Source of the DNA: Streptomyces sp. Ncost-T10-10d
GTDB taxonomy: Bacteria > Actinomycetota > Actinomycetes > Streptomycetales > Streptomycetaceae
Reading direction: 5' to 3'
Length of the DNA stretch: 64,000 nt
Assembly (NCBI RefSeq): GCF_900091955.1
Contig: NZ_FMDF01000175.1
Coordinates: 20,603-84,602 of the forward strand
Made by a program: the position numbers and the translations under genes. This document shows, piece after piece, positions 16,353 to 24,946 of this stretch. How positions within the stretch are numbered: position 1 is the first letter of the stretch; each line of letters opens with the position of its first letter. Under the pieces are notes generated by a model. The model searched no databases and had not been told where the DNA came from. It saw only the letters and a list, made by a program, of their open reading frames with translations.

Positions 16353-19300
16353 TCACGAGGCCTTCTTCAGCGTGAAGTTGCCGGTCGTCGTCTCCCCCTT
16401 CTTGAGCTTCACCGTGGTGACCACCGGCTGGTAGCCGTCCTTGGCCACAATCACGGTGACGGGGTTGTTGCGGGTGTCGAACCACAGGGCGAAGGTGCCG
16501 TCCTTGGCGGTCCGCAGCGTGTAGCTGTTCGCCCAGCTGTCGATCTGGACGGTCGCCCCGGCCAGTGGCGCGGTGCCGCCCTTGCCGTCGGCGCCCAGCA
16601 CGGTGCCGGCGTACTTGCCCCAGTTCTTCGGCGGGCTGACGTGCATCTTCACGCCGACGTCGGCGACCGAGTACGGGGTGTCGGTCTGGGCGGTCAGCGC
16701 CGCGGTGTAGTCGCCGGGCTGGGTGACCTCGGGGACCGTGGCGTCCAGGGTGACGGTGATCGTGGTGCTCTCCCCGGGCTGGAGTGTCACCTTGTCCTTG
16801 CTCGTGGACAGCCAGCTGACGTCCGAGGACTCGCCGCCCTGGTCGTAGCCGGGCAGTACCTCGACGGTGGACACCGGCGGCGTCGAGCTGCCGCCGGGGT
16901 TGCCGCCGACCTTGTAGAAGCCGGAGGAAGCACCCACACGGTAGACGCTGGTGTTGGCGTTGGGCAGGGCGGTCCAGCTGCCGGTGCCCGGGTCGAAGGC
17001 GTAGCCCTGGTTGGTGATTTCGGCGCTGTTGTTGGTGACACCGCTGGAGACCAGCAGCTTGCCGTTGCCCACGCTGTACGCCGAACCCCACAGGTCGGCG
17101 GGCATGTCGGCGACGGACGACCAGCTGTCGGCGCCCGGGTCGTAGACGTAGGCGTGCTTGGTCGAACTGGTGCCGCTGTTGCCACCGGCGCAGTAGAGCT
17201 TGCCGTCGATGCCGCCGCAGGACTGCCAGGAGATCGGCTCCGGGTAGGAGGCGATCTGGGACCAGCTGTCCGACGACGGGTCGTAGACCGTGGCGTCCGT
17301 GGTGCCACAGCTGTCGGTGCAGCCGCCGACGACGTACAGCTTGCCGCCGAGCACCGCGCTGCCGGAACCGGCGTACGGCTTGGGCGAGGACGCCTTGGTG
17401 GACCAGCTGTTCGACGCCGGGTCGTAGACCTCCAGCTTGGCGTCGGGGTCGCCGTCGGCACCCCAGCCGCCGACCACGTACAGCTTGCCGCCGATGAAGC
17501 CGTGGGCCGGGATGCCCTCGCGCGGGTCGGCCGCGGAGGCCAGCTTGGTCCAGGAGCCACTGTCGGGGTCGTAGGCGTACAGCGCGTTGGTGTCCGCGCT
17601 GCCCGTGTAGCCGAAGGCGGAGTAGACCTTGCCGTCGTAGACGGCGACCGCGTTGTCCTGCACAGCGGTCGGCAGGTTGGCCACCGGCTGCCAGGCGTCA
17701 CCGGCCGCGTTGGCCGCCGGAGCCGCATTCGAGGTCTTGCCCTTGCTCAGGGCCAGCGGGGAGTAGTTGCCCTTGACCAGGTTGAGCGGGGCGCCGCCCT
17801 TGACCTGCTGGGTGAAGCCGCCCGGCTGCTCGCCCAGGGTGAGGCTGGCAGGCGCACCGCCGGTGTTCTTCACCGTCAGGTCCTGGGTGGCCTGCTTGCC
17901 CCAGTCGACCGTCTTGTCGATCGAGCCGGGGGTGAACGCCAGCTTGCCGGCCTTCAGGTTGAAGCCCGCCTGGGTGGTGCTGTCCGGTGCCACGTTCACC
18001 GTCTTGGCCAGGTCGGCGTAGTGCGACTTGGAGGCGGTGTAGGTGTGGCTGCCGGTCTTGGAGGCGAACATCCAGTAGAAGCCGCCGCCGAGCGCCGGGT
18101 CGTCCGGGGTGGCCGCGGTGATGGCCCTGTCCTGCGAGGCGTCGGTGTTGACGACAGTGGCGCCGACGACGCCGTCGCCGGTGTTGGCATCCTTCACGGT
18201 ACCGGCCACCAGACCACCGGTGACAGGCTCGTAGGTCCGCTTGCCCACGAACACGTTGTCGAGCTCCCACCAGTAGCCGTAGCTGCCCGTGAAGTGGAAC
18301 CGCAGCTGCACCCCGGGCTTCCCGGCGTAGTCGGTCAGTGGCAGCTCGACATGGGCAGGGCCGGTCAGGGTGGTGGTGCGGTTCCAGATGTTGGTCCAGG
18401 TCGCACCGCCGTCAGTGCTGACGTCGATGTTGCCGGTCTGGTTGCTGAAGCTCTTGTAGTCGGTGTCGAACTCCAGTTGCGGGCTGTCGTTGCCGGTCAG
18501 GTCGAAGACCGGCGTGATCAGCGAGCTGTCCTGCTTTTTGCCGCTGCCGATCTTGTCACTGTCGACCATGGCGAAGGCGCCGGAACCACCAGTCTTGTTA
18601 CCCCGCTTACCGAAGTCGTCGAAGGACCAGCCGCCGGTGGTGCCGTCGGCGTTGACCACGCTCCAGCCCTCGGGGGCGCCGGCGGTGGAGTCGAAGGGCT
18701 GGGTCGGGCCGGACCGCTTGACCTGGTATCCGGGCGCCGTGGCCGCCTCGGCGTCCACCGGGACCGCGACGTTCACGGTCTGCGCCGCGTCATCCACGGT
18801 CACCTGCTTGGTGACCGCCTCGTAGCCGGGGTACACGGAGGTGAAGCGCAGGGTGTAGTCGGCGCCCTGCGGCAGGTCGACGCTGTACGCGCCGGTGTAC
18901 GGGTCGGTGAAGACCGGGGCGCCGGGCACGTCATCGATGGTGATCTTCGTATAGAGCGGCCAGCCGTGGCCGGAGCCGTCGGTCACCTTGCCGGTCACGG
19001 TCTGCCGGGCCACCGCGTCCAGCGCGAAGTCGGTTGTGACGGTTCCATCGTCGACGACGACGCCGTAGGCCTTCTTGGGCGCGTACCCGTAGGCGTACGC
19101 GGCCATTTTGTAGGTGCCAGGCGGCACCGTCAGGCTGTAGTGCCCCTGGGCGTCGGTGGTCGACCGGTAGATACCGGCTACGACGGAGGCGCCGGAAAGC
19201 GCCTTGCCGGAGCTGTCGGTGACGGCGCCGGAGATCTCGCCGTGCGAGCCGACTTGGAAGGCGGCGAGACCGCCACCGGGATGCGTCGCGGTGGCGACGG

Positions 19301-19445
19301 TGCCCGGAGCGGCTGCCTCGGCGCCGGTGGCAGCCTGGGCGACGGGTAAGCCCGCAGCCATGACTGCGACGGCTGCCGCGGTGAAGGCGGCCAGTCGCGC
19401 GGAGATCCTCCGCGCGGCCGGTCTGGAATGCCTCGAAGTGCGCAA
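16353..19445 (-). CDS. Large secreted Kelch / carboxypeptidase-regulatory domain protein
   Basis: About 1030 aa. The start is taken as TTG 19445, with GGGAGT 6-7 nt upstream and a direct lead into a signal peptide (RISARLAAFTAAAVAVMAAG...AQAATG); a TTG at 19529 and an ATG at 19517 are also in frame but lack a ribosome site. Domains in order: two CarboxypepD_reg-like beta domains (GEISGAVTDSSGKALSGASV; TVTGKVTDGSGHG), a jelly-roll segment with ISTDGG-like repeats (DVSTDGGATWTNIW), a third regulatory-type domain, and five or six Kelch blades (KLYVVGG, VYDPSSDSW, KLYCAGG) forming a propeller at about 600-870. A final CarboxypepD_reg domain ends LKKGETTTGNFTLKKAS. In Streptomyces these C-terminal modules usually follow a subtilisin domain, which is absent here. 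Probably an extracellular binding protein; ligand unknown. Confidence 0.8.
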   Translation of the reverse strand: MRTSRHSRPAARRISARLAAFTAAAVAVMAAGLPVAQAATGAEAAAPGTVATATHPGGGLAAFQVGSHGEISGAVTDSSGKALSGASVVAGIYRSTTDAQGHYSLTVPPGTYKMAAYAYGYAPKKAYGVVVDDGTVTTDFALDAVARQTVTGKVTDGSGHGWPLYTKITIDDVPGAPVFTDPYTGAYSVDLPQGADYTLRFTSVYPGYEAVTKQVTVDDAAQTVNVAVPVDAEAATAPGYQVKRSGPTQPFDSTAGAPEGWSVVNADGTTGGWSFDDFGKRGNKTGGSGAFAMVDSDKIGSGKKQDSSLITPVFDLTGNDSPQLEFDTDYKSFSNQTGNIDVSTDGGATWTNIWNRTTTLTGPAHVELPLTDYAGKPGVQLRFHFTGSYGYWWELDNVFVGKRTYEPVTGGLVAGTVKDANTGDGVVGATVVNTDASQDRAITAATPDDPALGGGFYWMFASKTGSHTYTASKSHYADLAKTVNVAPDSTTQAGFNLKAGKLAFTPGSIDKTVDWGKQATQDLTVKNTGGAPASLTLGEQPGGFTQQVKGGAPLNLVKGNYSPLALSKGKTSNAAPAANAAGDAWQPVANLPTAVQDNAVAVYDGKVYSAFGYTGSADTNALYAYDPDSGSWTKLASAADPREGIPAHGFIGGKLYVVGGWGADGDPDAKLEVYDPASNSWSTKASSPKPYAGSGSAVLGGKLYVVGGCTDSCGTTDATVYDPSSDSWSQIASYPEPISWQSCGGIDGKLYCAGGNSGTSSTKHAYVYDPGADSWSSVADMPADLWGSAYSVGNGKLLVSSGVTNNSAEITNQGYAFDPGTGSWTALPNANTSVYRVGASSGFYKVGGNPGGSSTPPVSTVEVLPGYDQGGESSDVSWLSTSKDKVTLQPGESTTITVTLDATVPEVTQPGDYTAALTAQTDTPYSVADVGVKMHVSPPKNWGKYAGTVLGADGKGGTAPLAGATVQIDSWANSYTLRTAKDGTFALWFDTRNNPVTVIVAKDGYQPVVTTVKLKKGETTTGNFTLKKAS

Positions 19446-19658
19446 TGTGTGACTCCCATGCAGCTGAGCTGGGGTCGACCCGTGCGCTGGTTCTCGGTCG
19501 ACAGCGAATGGATTCATTCGCCGGGACAACTAAACATTGTTGCCATGTTCTCGACAAGAAGGCCTTCGCGGCGGATACGTGACATGACATGACCTCGGCC
19601 ATCCATGACGCGCCGTCACCTGTTGGTCACGCACCCGGGCGAGGTCACGCTTCTTCAG

Positions 19659-20471
19659 TCACTCCCTCGGCCTGCGCCCCTGGGCAAGAAGAGCCACATG
19701 CGGCAGCGCCAACCGGCCGCCGTCCGCAACGAATTCGGTGCACAGCGCGTCGTACTCCCTCCTGGCTGCGGCCACACCCGTCGGCCCCCGGCTGTTGACC
19801 AGCTGCCCGATCGCGCCCACCCCGGCGGCCGGCCCGGCCCACCACTCCTCGGCCCCGACCCGGTGGTCCCAGGTCAGCGTCTCGCTCCGTACGTCCCCGA
19901 GACCGGCCGACTCCAGGAGCGTGCCCAGCCCTTCCCGGGTGCGTGGAAAGTTGTGCTCGGGGTCGACGGTGGCCAGCCACTTCGGCCGGGTCAGCCCCGC
20001 CGCCTCGGCAGCCCGCCCGATCAAATCCTGACCGGGGGCGCCCGGCGCCTGCCAGATGGTGACGGCGATCCGGCCGCCGGGACGGGTGAGCCGGGTCAGC
20101 TCGGCCAGTGCGTCCAGCGGACGGCCGACGTGATTGAGCACGAAGTTCGCCACCACGGCGTCGAACCCGCCGACTTCGTGCAGTTGCGGAAGCGTCCCGC
20201 ACCGGACATCGGCCCCGGGGGCGGCGCGCCGGGTCAGCTCCACCATTCCGGGATCGGCGTCCACGGCCCGTACGGCCGCACCGCGCGCGACGGCCGCCAC
20301 CGTCACGGCGCCGCTGCCGCACCCCACGTCGAGCACCCGCGTTCCGGGCCCGACCCCGGCGGCATCCAGCAGCGCGGGCACGGCATGGGCGCAGAGTCGC
20401 GCGAAGGTCCGGGCATAGCTCTCGGCCCGCCCTTCCCAGATACGCCGCTCACTCACGTCGAACGCGGTCAT
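19659..20471 (-). CDS. SAM-dependent class I methyltransferase
   Basis: A 270-aa enzyme starting at ATG 20471. The SAM-binding core is clear: motif I VLDVGCGSGAVTV (about 46-58), an acidic loop AVDADPGM, then FDAVVANFVLNHV and LTRPGGRIAVTIW. The substrate is unknown; the fold is UbiE/Methyltransf_11-like. The first four bases overlap the stop of the preceding gene (ATGA, 20468-20471), so the two are translationally coupled. An open frame extends upstream to 20978 but overlaps that coupled gene in another frame and is not used. Confidence 0.85.
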   Translation of the reverse strand: MTAFDVSERRIWEGRAESYARTFARLCAHAVPALLDAAGVGPGTRVLDVGCGSGAVTVAAVARGAAVRAVDADPGMVELTRRAAPGADVRCGTLPQLHEVGGFDAVVANFVLNHVGRPLDALAELTRLTRPGGRIAVTIWQAPGAPGQDLIGRAAEAAGLTRPKWLATVDPEHNFPRTREGLGTLLESAGLGDVRSETLTWDHRVGAEEWWAGPAAGVGAIGQLVNSRGPTGVAAARREYDALCTEFVADGGRLALPHVALLAQGRRPRE

Positions 20472-20944
20472 CGCACGCCTCCCGCGGGCCCCTGCGGCTC
20501 TGTCTCGTCCAGGTCCTCGTACAGCGCGTCCAGAATCCGCCCCGTGGGCTCGCCCTGCGGCGACAGCTCGGCCAGGCACCAGCCGGGGAGCTTCTGCTCG
20601 ACCTCGGGCGGAAGGTCGCCGTCGGCCGGGTCGGCCAGTCCGTAAAGAAGGCCGAACGCGGTCTCCTTCGCCACCTCGCGGGCTATCTCCCCCAGGTCGC
20701 CGGGGGTCAGACCGAGAGCCAGCGCCCGCTCGACGGCACCGCCCGCGAGTCCGTCCTTCCGGTAGGCCTCGACCCAGTCGGGGGCTGCCGTGCTCCACCC
20801 GTCGATGTCCTGCCAGACCATGCGCAGGAACCGGTAGCGGGCGAGCTGCGGAATGTTCTCCTCGGCCTCGGAGTCGGCCCAGCCCTCGGCGTCGTCGGCA
20901 CCGAGCGCGGTGAACAGGTCGGTGAGTGCGGTGATGTCGGTCAT
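20468..20944 (-). CDS. Hypothetical acidic protein coupled to the methyltransferase
   Basis: A 158-aa cytoplasmic protein from ATG 20944 (MTDITALTDLFTALGADD). It is Asp/Glu-rich and mostly helical, with the pattern EENIPQLARYRFLRMVWQDID and a central EVAKETAFGLLYGL. No signal peptide, membrane segment or known catalytic motif is visible. I do not recognise the family beyond its occurrence in Streptomyces. Its stop overlaps the methyltransferase start by 4 nt, so a shared job is likely. No convincing purine-rich ribosome site precedes the ATG, so the start is moderately sure. Confidence 0.65.
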   Translation of the reverse strand: MTDITALTDLFTALGADDAEGWADSEAEENIPQLARYRFLRMVWQDIDGWSTAAPDWVEAYRKDGLAGGAVERALALGLTPGDLGEIAREVAKETAFGLLYGLADPADGDLPPEVEQKLPGWCLAELSPQGEPTGRILDALYEDLDETEPQGPAGGVR

Positions 20945-21116
20945 GGAAGGGGAAGGTACGCCACGGCGCCCGCCGCATCGATCAGGCACGGTCCCCCGTC
21001 CCGCCGCTGCGCGCCGTGGGTGACGGTCCCTCATCCGCCCATCGCTGGACGGTCTTTCGTGGGTTCGCGCCCCGGTCCGGCACCAACCGGGCTCGGGGGC
21101 CCGAGTGCGTGCGGGA

Positions 21117-21326
21117 TCAGTGCCCGGCGGCGTACGGGACGAAGCCCGCCCAAGCACCTGACGCGAAAGCGAGCCGGGGCCCCTGCAAGTTCTTGGAGTC
21201 GCGCACGAGCACCGCGCCTGGGGTGGTCGCGACCTCGATGCAGTCGTTGCCGTCGCCACTGCTGCTGTAGCTGCTCTTGAACCACTCCAGCTCGGAAGCG
21301 TCCCCGGCAGAGGGCTTGTTGATCAT
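21117..21326 (-). CDS. DUF397 domain protein
   Basis: A 69-aa protein with the full DUF397 pattern: ELEWFKSSYSSSGDGNDCIEV followed by VRDSKNLQGPRLAF. These small proteins are encoded next to XRE/DUF5753 regulators throughout Streptomyces (BldB/WhiJ-type systems) and are thought to work with them, possibly as antitoxin-like or modulating partners. The ATG overlaps the regulator's stop at 21323-21326 as ATGA, a strong sign that the two are made together. The product is probably a cytoplasmic single domain. Confidence 0.92.
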   Translation of the reverse strand: MINKPSAGDASELEWFKSSYSSSGDGNDCIEVATTPGAVLVRDSKNLQGPRLAFASGAWAGFVPYAAGH

Positions 21327-22201
21327 GTCTCTCCCAGAACTTGCTCGATGAAGGCCAGCGACTCCCGTGGCGTAAGAGCCTGGGCCCGGATCATCCCATA
21401 GCGCAACCCAAGGATCCTGAGCTGCTTCGGGTCGGAGACCGGGCGTCCGCTGAACGCGCCCTCGGAACGCCCCACCGCACTGCCGTCGGGGAACTTCAGC
21501 ACCTCGATCAGTCCGCCCGTCCCAGGATGTTCCTCGCGGTTGGTCGGCATCACCTGGATAGCCACATTCCGCAACTGCCCTACTTCCAAGAGGCGTTCAA
21601 GTTGTCGGCGCAACACCATTGTGCCTCCGACCGGACGGCGAAGCGTCACCTCCTCCTGGACAAAACTCAGCGACGGGAGGGGATCTCGATCGAAGATGGA
21701 TCGTCGGGCCATACGAGCGGCCACCACGCGGTCCATCTCGTCCAGCGTGTAGGCGGGCAGCCACGACGCAAACAGGGCACGCATGTGCTCCTCGGTCTGC
21801 AACAGGCCGTTGATGTTGTGGTGGTGATACGCCTCCAGCTCGACAACCTTGGCCTCCAGCTTCGCCAGATCCCGAACCTTCTTCGGGTAACGGACCTCCG
21901 CCACATCTCGCTTCATCGCCGCGAGCTTCCCGCCCGCGCCCAGCACCTCGTCCGCCTTGTCCAGGAACTCCGGCCGAGGGATGCGCCGCCCGCCCTCCAC
22001 CTTGTAGACCAGGTCCTCGCCGTACCCGATCGCAGCCCCGAACTCGCCGGCCCGCAGCCCCGCCGACTCCCGCCAGGCCTTGATCTGGCGGCCCACCGCG
22101 GCGACCACCGCAACCCCTGACTCGTCGTCGGGATCGACATCCCAGCCGGGCTCGTCCGCTCCACCGTCCCCGTGCTCCGTACCGGTCCCATCCACGCTCA
22201 T
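21323..22201 (-). CDS. XRE-family regulator with DUF5753 domain
   Basis: Start ATG 22201 (MSVDGTGTEHGD), preceded by GGAAGTGGGG; an ATG at 22225 would add eight residues. The 292-aa protein has an acidic leader, an XRE helix-turn-helix (about 35-95: IKAWRESAGLRAGEFGAAIG then YKVEGGRRIP) and a C-terminal DUF5753 domain (LEAYHHHNINGLLQTEEHMR; LRRQLERLLEVG; PTNREEHPGTGGLIEVLKF). This is the WhiJ-like architecture found in dozens of paralogous pairs per Streptomyces genome, where they affect development or antibiotic production. It forms a coupled pair with the DUF397 gene. Confidence 0.93.
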   Translation of the reverse strand: MSVDGTGTEHGDGGADEPGWDVDPDDESGVAVVAAVGRQIKAWRESAGLRAGEFGAAIGYGEDLVYKVEGGRRIPRPEFLDKADEVLGAGGKLAAMKRDVAEVRYPKKVRDLAKLEAKVVELEAYHHHNINGLLQTEEHMRALFASWLPAYTLDEMDRVVAARMARRSIFDRDPLPSLSFVQEEVTLRRPVGGTMVLRRQLERLLEVGQLRNVAIQVMPTNREEHPGTGGLIEVLKFPDGSAVGRSEGAFSGRPVSDPKQLRILGLRYGMIRAQALTPRESLAFIEQVLGET

Positions 22202-22319
22202 CCGTGCCCCACTTCCGACGTGCATGCCGTTCTTGGCTCAACCCCTGGTGTCCCCAGCACGTCACCCCGGACAGCCGGGACAGCACTGGACAATCAACTC
22301 GGCCTCGTACCGTGACCGC

Positions 22320-22353
22320 TTCACCGGGTCGCGGAGGCCCACGACCCGGTGAA
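22320..22353. promoter_or_regulatory. Perfect 12-bp inverted repeat upstream of the XRE gene
   Basis: TTCACCGGGTCG / CGACCCGGTGAA with a 10-nt spacer, 119 bases upstream of the XRE start and 243 bases before the divergent winged-helix gene. It could be a hairpin in a leader or an operator for one of the two divergent regulators. The sequence alone does not decide. Confidence 0.4.
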
Positions 22354-22440
22354 CCACGTCGCCGCGCCCCACGACACATAAAGCTTTGAAGAACCTGGGG
22401 AAATCACCCTCCCCACCCAAACCCGGCCCCACCCCGCCCC

Positions 22441-22460
22441 TGTCACTCGCGCGGGTGACA
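22441..22460. promoter_or_regulatory. 20-bp palindrome upstream of the winged-helix gene
   Basis: TGTCAC-TCGCGCGG-GTGACA is a palindrome over 20 bases apart from one mismatched pair, 135 bases before ATG 22596. The spacing and symmetry suit a dimeric regulator. The intergenic segment 22202-22595 holds this, the repeat at 22320-22353 and a C-rich tract (about 22400-22440), but no further gene. Confidence 0.45.
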
Positions 22461-22595
22461 TAGGGCAACTGGGCTGGATTTCATACGGGTTGGCTGGCAT
22501 ATGCTCGCCGCGACAACTGCAGACATGCGACGGCCCCCGACGAGATTGCAGTCTCGGCCGAGGGCCTGACCACCGAGGAAGTACGGAGCTTCCCG

Positions 22596-23534
22596 ATGGG
22601 TACCCCGCAGATTACCGCGCCCCCGTGCGCCCTGTCCCCCGCACCCGGGGACGCCACACCGTCATCCGGTGTCATCCACATCAACGTCCGGCACGTTGCA
22701 GGCTTCACCGTCATCGGCAACCATCTCGCCCAGCACCGCGGACTCTCCCTCGCGGCGATCGGGCTCGCCGCCCACATCCAGTCGCTGCCCGCCGAAGCCA
22801 AGATCGGCATCAAGCACCTCGCCGAACGCTTCCCCGAGAGCGAGACCCGCATCGCCGCCGCCCTGCGTGAGCTCGAAGCCCACGGCTACCTCCACCGCAG
22901 CCGCGTACGCCTCGCCGACGGCCGCATCGTCACCCGCACCGTCTCGTACAACCAGCCGGGCGCAACCCGTCAGCCCCGGACGGTTCCCAGCGAGCCGGCC
23001 CCGCTGCCCACACCACCGCCACGCGTAACCGCTCCCGAGCCGCGCCCCGCACCACCCCCGGCACTCACGCCACCGCCGCAGCCCGTCCCCGTACCGGCCC
23101 CCACCGCGCGCACAACGCCGCCTCCGCCGCTCCCCCAGCCGCAGGAGCTCACGCCGGAGCTTCAGCGCATGGCCACCGCACTCCTCGCCGACCTGCGCCG
23201 CCACACACCCCAACTCACCCTCGCCGAGAACGACATCCACATCCTCACCCCCGGCGTCGCCACCTGGCTCGAACGCGACGCCCACCCCGACACCATCCGC
23301 CACGCCCTCACCACCGACCTCCCGAACCTCCTGAAGCACCCAGCCAAGCTTCTGCGCCACCGGATCACGGCGCTCCTGCCACCGCTGCTGCCGGGAGCCC
23401 AGGACCTCGCACCCGCACGCCCTGGCGTCATCGTCATCCCGCTCCAGAACTGCGGCAGATGCGACCGCGCCTTCCGCGCCGCCGACCCCGGAAACTGCCG
23501 CGACTGCCGCACCGAACTGCACACAGCCGCCTGA
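22596..23534 (+). CDS. Winged-helix DNA-binding protein with C-terminal zinc-ribbon-like motif
   Basis: A 312-aa protein starting at ATG 22596, with GGAG upstream. Residues about 30-110 form a winged helix (LSLAAIGLAAHIQSLP; IGIKHLAERFPESETRIAAA; ALRELEAHGYLHRSRVR) of the kind found in replication-initiator-like and GntR-like helix-turn-helix proteins. A long Pro/Thr linker follows (about 120-185). A helical domain (LAENDIHILTPGVATWLERD) comes next. The end has four cysteines in CGRCDRAF and GNCRDC, a likely zinc ribbon. This is a known orphan family in Streptomyces; its target is unknown. The Rpn-like gene follows after 33 nt, probably in the same operon. Confidence 0.8.
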   Translation: MGTPQITAPPCALSPAPGDATPSSGVIHINVRHVAGFTVIGNHLAQHRGLSLAAIGLAAHIQSLPAEAKIGIKHLAERFPESETRIAAALRELEAHGYLHRSRVRLADGRIVTRTVSYNQPGATRQPRTVPSEPAPLPTPPPRVTAPEPRPAPPPALTPPPQPVPVPAPTARTTPPPPLPQPQELTPELQRMATALLADLRRHTPQLTLAENDIHILTPGVATWLERDAHPDTIRHALTTDLPNLLKHPAKLLRHRITALLPPLLPGAQDLAPARPGVIVIPLQNCGRCDRAFRAADPGNCRDCRTELHTAA

Positions 23535-23567
23535 CCGGATCATCACCCACAACCCGAACGGACCTGC

Positions 23568-24452
23568 ATGGTCAGCTCGCCCCACGAGGCAATGCACCGC
23601 ATCTTCCAGGAGTACCCCGGCCTCTTCTCCCGCGTCTCCGAGGTGCTCGGAGTCGACATCCCACCACCCACCTCAGCCACCGCGCTGCCCACCGACCTCA
23701 CCGAAGCCCGTCCCGTCGAACGCCGAGTGGACACCCTCCTGCGCATCGAAACAGCGCACGACGGGCCCTTCCTCCTCGCCATCGAAGCCCAGGGCAAGAA
23801 GGACCCACGCAAGACCGTCAGCTGGCCTTACTACGTCAGCTATCTCCACAACAGATACGGGCTGCCCATCCTGTTGCTGGTCGTCTGCCAGGACCACGCC
23901 ACCGCCGAATGGGCTGCACGCCCCATCTCCATCGGCCTCCGCCAGTGGCAGACGTTCGCCCTTTATCCCCTCGTCGCGGGCCCGCACAACATGCCTGTCA
24001 TCACCGATGTGGCCGAAGCCCGCAAGGACCTCGCACTCACCACCCTGGCCGCCATCACACACGCCGACAATCCGGACGTCGGTGCCATACTGAAAACCCT
24101 GTCCACCGCACTGCGGGACACACCGGAAGCAATCGCCGACCCCATCATCGAACTCACCGCACAAGGCCTGGGCAACCGCCCGGCCGCACAACAGTGGAGG
24201 AATCTGGTGGCCGTGGACCTCTCTTTCTACAAGTCGCCCCTCTCGGAAGAACTCCGGGACGAAGGCCGAGCCGAAGGTCGAGCCGAAGGTCGAGCCGAGG
24301 GACTCCTGCTCATCCTCGACGTGCGCGGTATCGCCATCACCGACGAGACCCGCGAGAAGATCACCGGCTGCGACGACCCTCAGCTCCTGCACCAGTGGCT
24401 CAACCGCGCCGCCACCGCCGCCTCCGCCGAGGAAGTCTTCGCCGAGGAGTAG
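23568..24452 (+). CDS. Rpn/PD-(D/E)XK nuclease-transposase family protein with AEGR repeat
   Basis: A 294-aa cytoplasmic protein. The N-terminal 110 residues match the Rpn/YhgA-like PD-(D/E)XK fold: VDTLLRIE (metal Asp), then LLAIEAQGKKD as the E-x-Q catalytic strand, followed by WPYYVSYLHNRYG. The centre is helical. At residues about 230-245 a 12-bp tandem repeat encodes (A/D)EGR units before a coiled C-terminus. Rpn proteins promote RecA-independent recombination in E. coli and some are defence or gene-transfer factors; their repeats are known to vary in number. It lies 33 nt after the winged-helix gene. No transposon ends were seen, so it is not called a mobile element. Confidence 0.8.
   Translation: MVSSPHEAMHRIFQEYPGLFSRVSEVLGVDIPPPTSATALPTDLTEARPVERRVDTLLRIETAHDGPFLLAIEAQGKKDPRKTVSWPYYVSYLHNRYGLPILLLVVCQDHATAEWAARPISIGLRQWQTFALYPLVAGPHNMPVITDVAEARKDLALTTLAAITHADNPDVGAILKTLSTALRDTPEAIADPIIELTAQGLGNRPAAQQWRNLVAVDLSFYKSPLSEELRDEGRAEGRAEGRAEGLLLILDVRGIAITDETREKITGCDDPQLLHQWLNRAATAASAEEVFAEE
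24259..24302 (+). repeat. 12-bp in-frame tandem repeat in the Rpn-like gene
   Basis: Units GCCGAAGGTCGA at 24271-24282 and 24283-24294 are identical, flanked by a variant copy on each side. Each unit encodes Ala-Glu-Gly-Arg, and gain or loss of a unit keeps the frame. Confidence 0.85.
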
Positions 24453-24580
24453 CCCCGCCCCAGTGGCTCACGGTGACTGCGCCCCTCCTGCCCGCATGCC
24501 CGCATGCCGTTCACGGCTCCCCGCACGTCCGAGGGCCGGAGCAGGACGCGGGCCGCGGTGCGTCGGGGCCGTCACCGGAC

Positions 24581-24946
24581 CTAGCTCGTCAAAGTGCCCT
24601 GGTGGAAGTACATGCGCCAGCCCGCTTCCGTCAGACGCCACACGGAGCTCCGCCATGCTCGGCGCCCGCTGTGGTCGGCGAAGTACGTCAGATGAACGAT
24701 GCCGGGAGCGAGTACGGCCCCCGACATATCGCTGACCTCGACCGGAGCTTCGGGGGCCACCGAACCGTCACTCGTCACCGTGAGAATCGACGTCGCGTCC
24801 CAGCGCCGCCCCGACGCTCCGATCTCGAGGAACTCCGGGTCCAGGAGCTCCGAGACCAGGGCCGACGAAGCACGCACGGCAGGGTCGAGAAGCCGCATCT
24901 CCGCTTCAATGGCCGCTTGAACGGCCCGCTCACTCTCGTCAGTCAT
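24581..24946 (-). CDS. DUF4440 / NTF2-like small protein
   Basis: A 121-aa single-domain protein with the SnoaL/NTF2-like cone fold expected from its pattern: AAIEAEMRLLDPAVRASSALVSELLDPEF then EIGASGRRWD and a run of beta strands (GIVHLTYFAD; SSVWRLTEAGWRMYFHQGT). It is close to DUF4440 proteins (hypothetical ketosteroid-isomerase-like). The function and ligand are unknown. It stands alone on the minus strand. Between 24947 and 25255 I see no gene or clear signal apart from weak coding-like frames. Confidence 0.8.
   Translation of the reverse strand: MTDESERAVQAAIEAEMRLLDPAVRASSALVSELLDPEFLEIGASGRRWDATSILTVTSDGSVAPEAPVEVSDMSGAVLAPGIVHLTYFADHSGRRAWRSSVWRLTEAGWRMYFHQGTLTS

Noticed and set aside
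20472..20978. Longer N-terminus for the methyltransferase
   Set aside because: It overlaps the coupled upstream gene in another frame; ATG 20471 in an ATGA overlap is the natural start.
23568..24452. Rpn-like gene as evidence of an insertion sequence
   Set aside because: No terminal inverted repeats or target duplications were found around it; Rpn proteins are not typical IS transposases.
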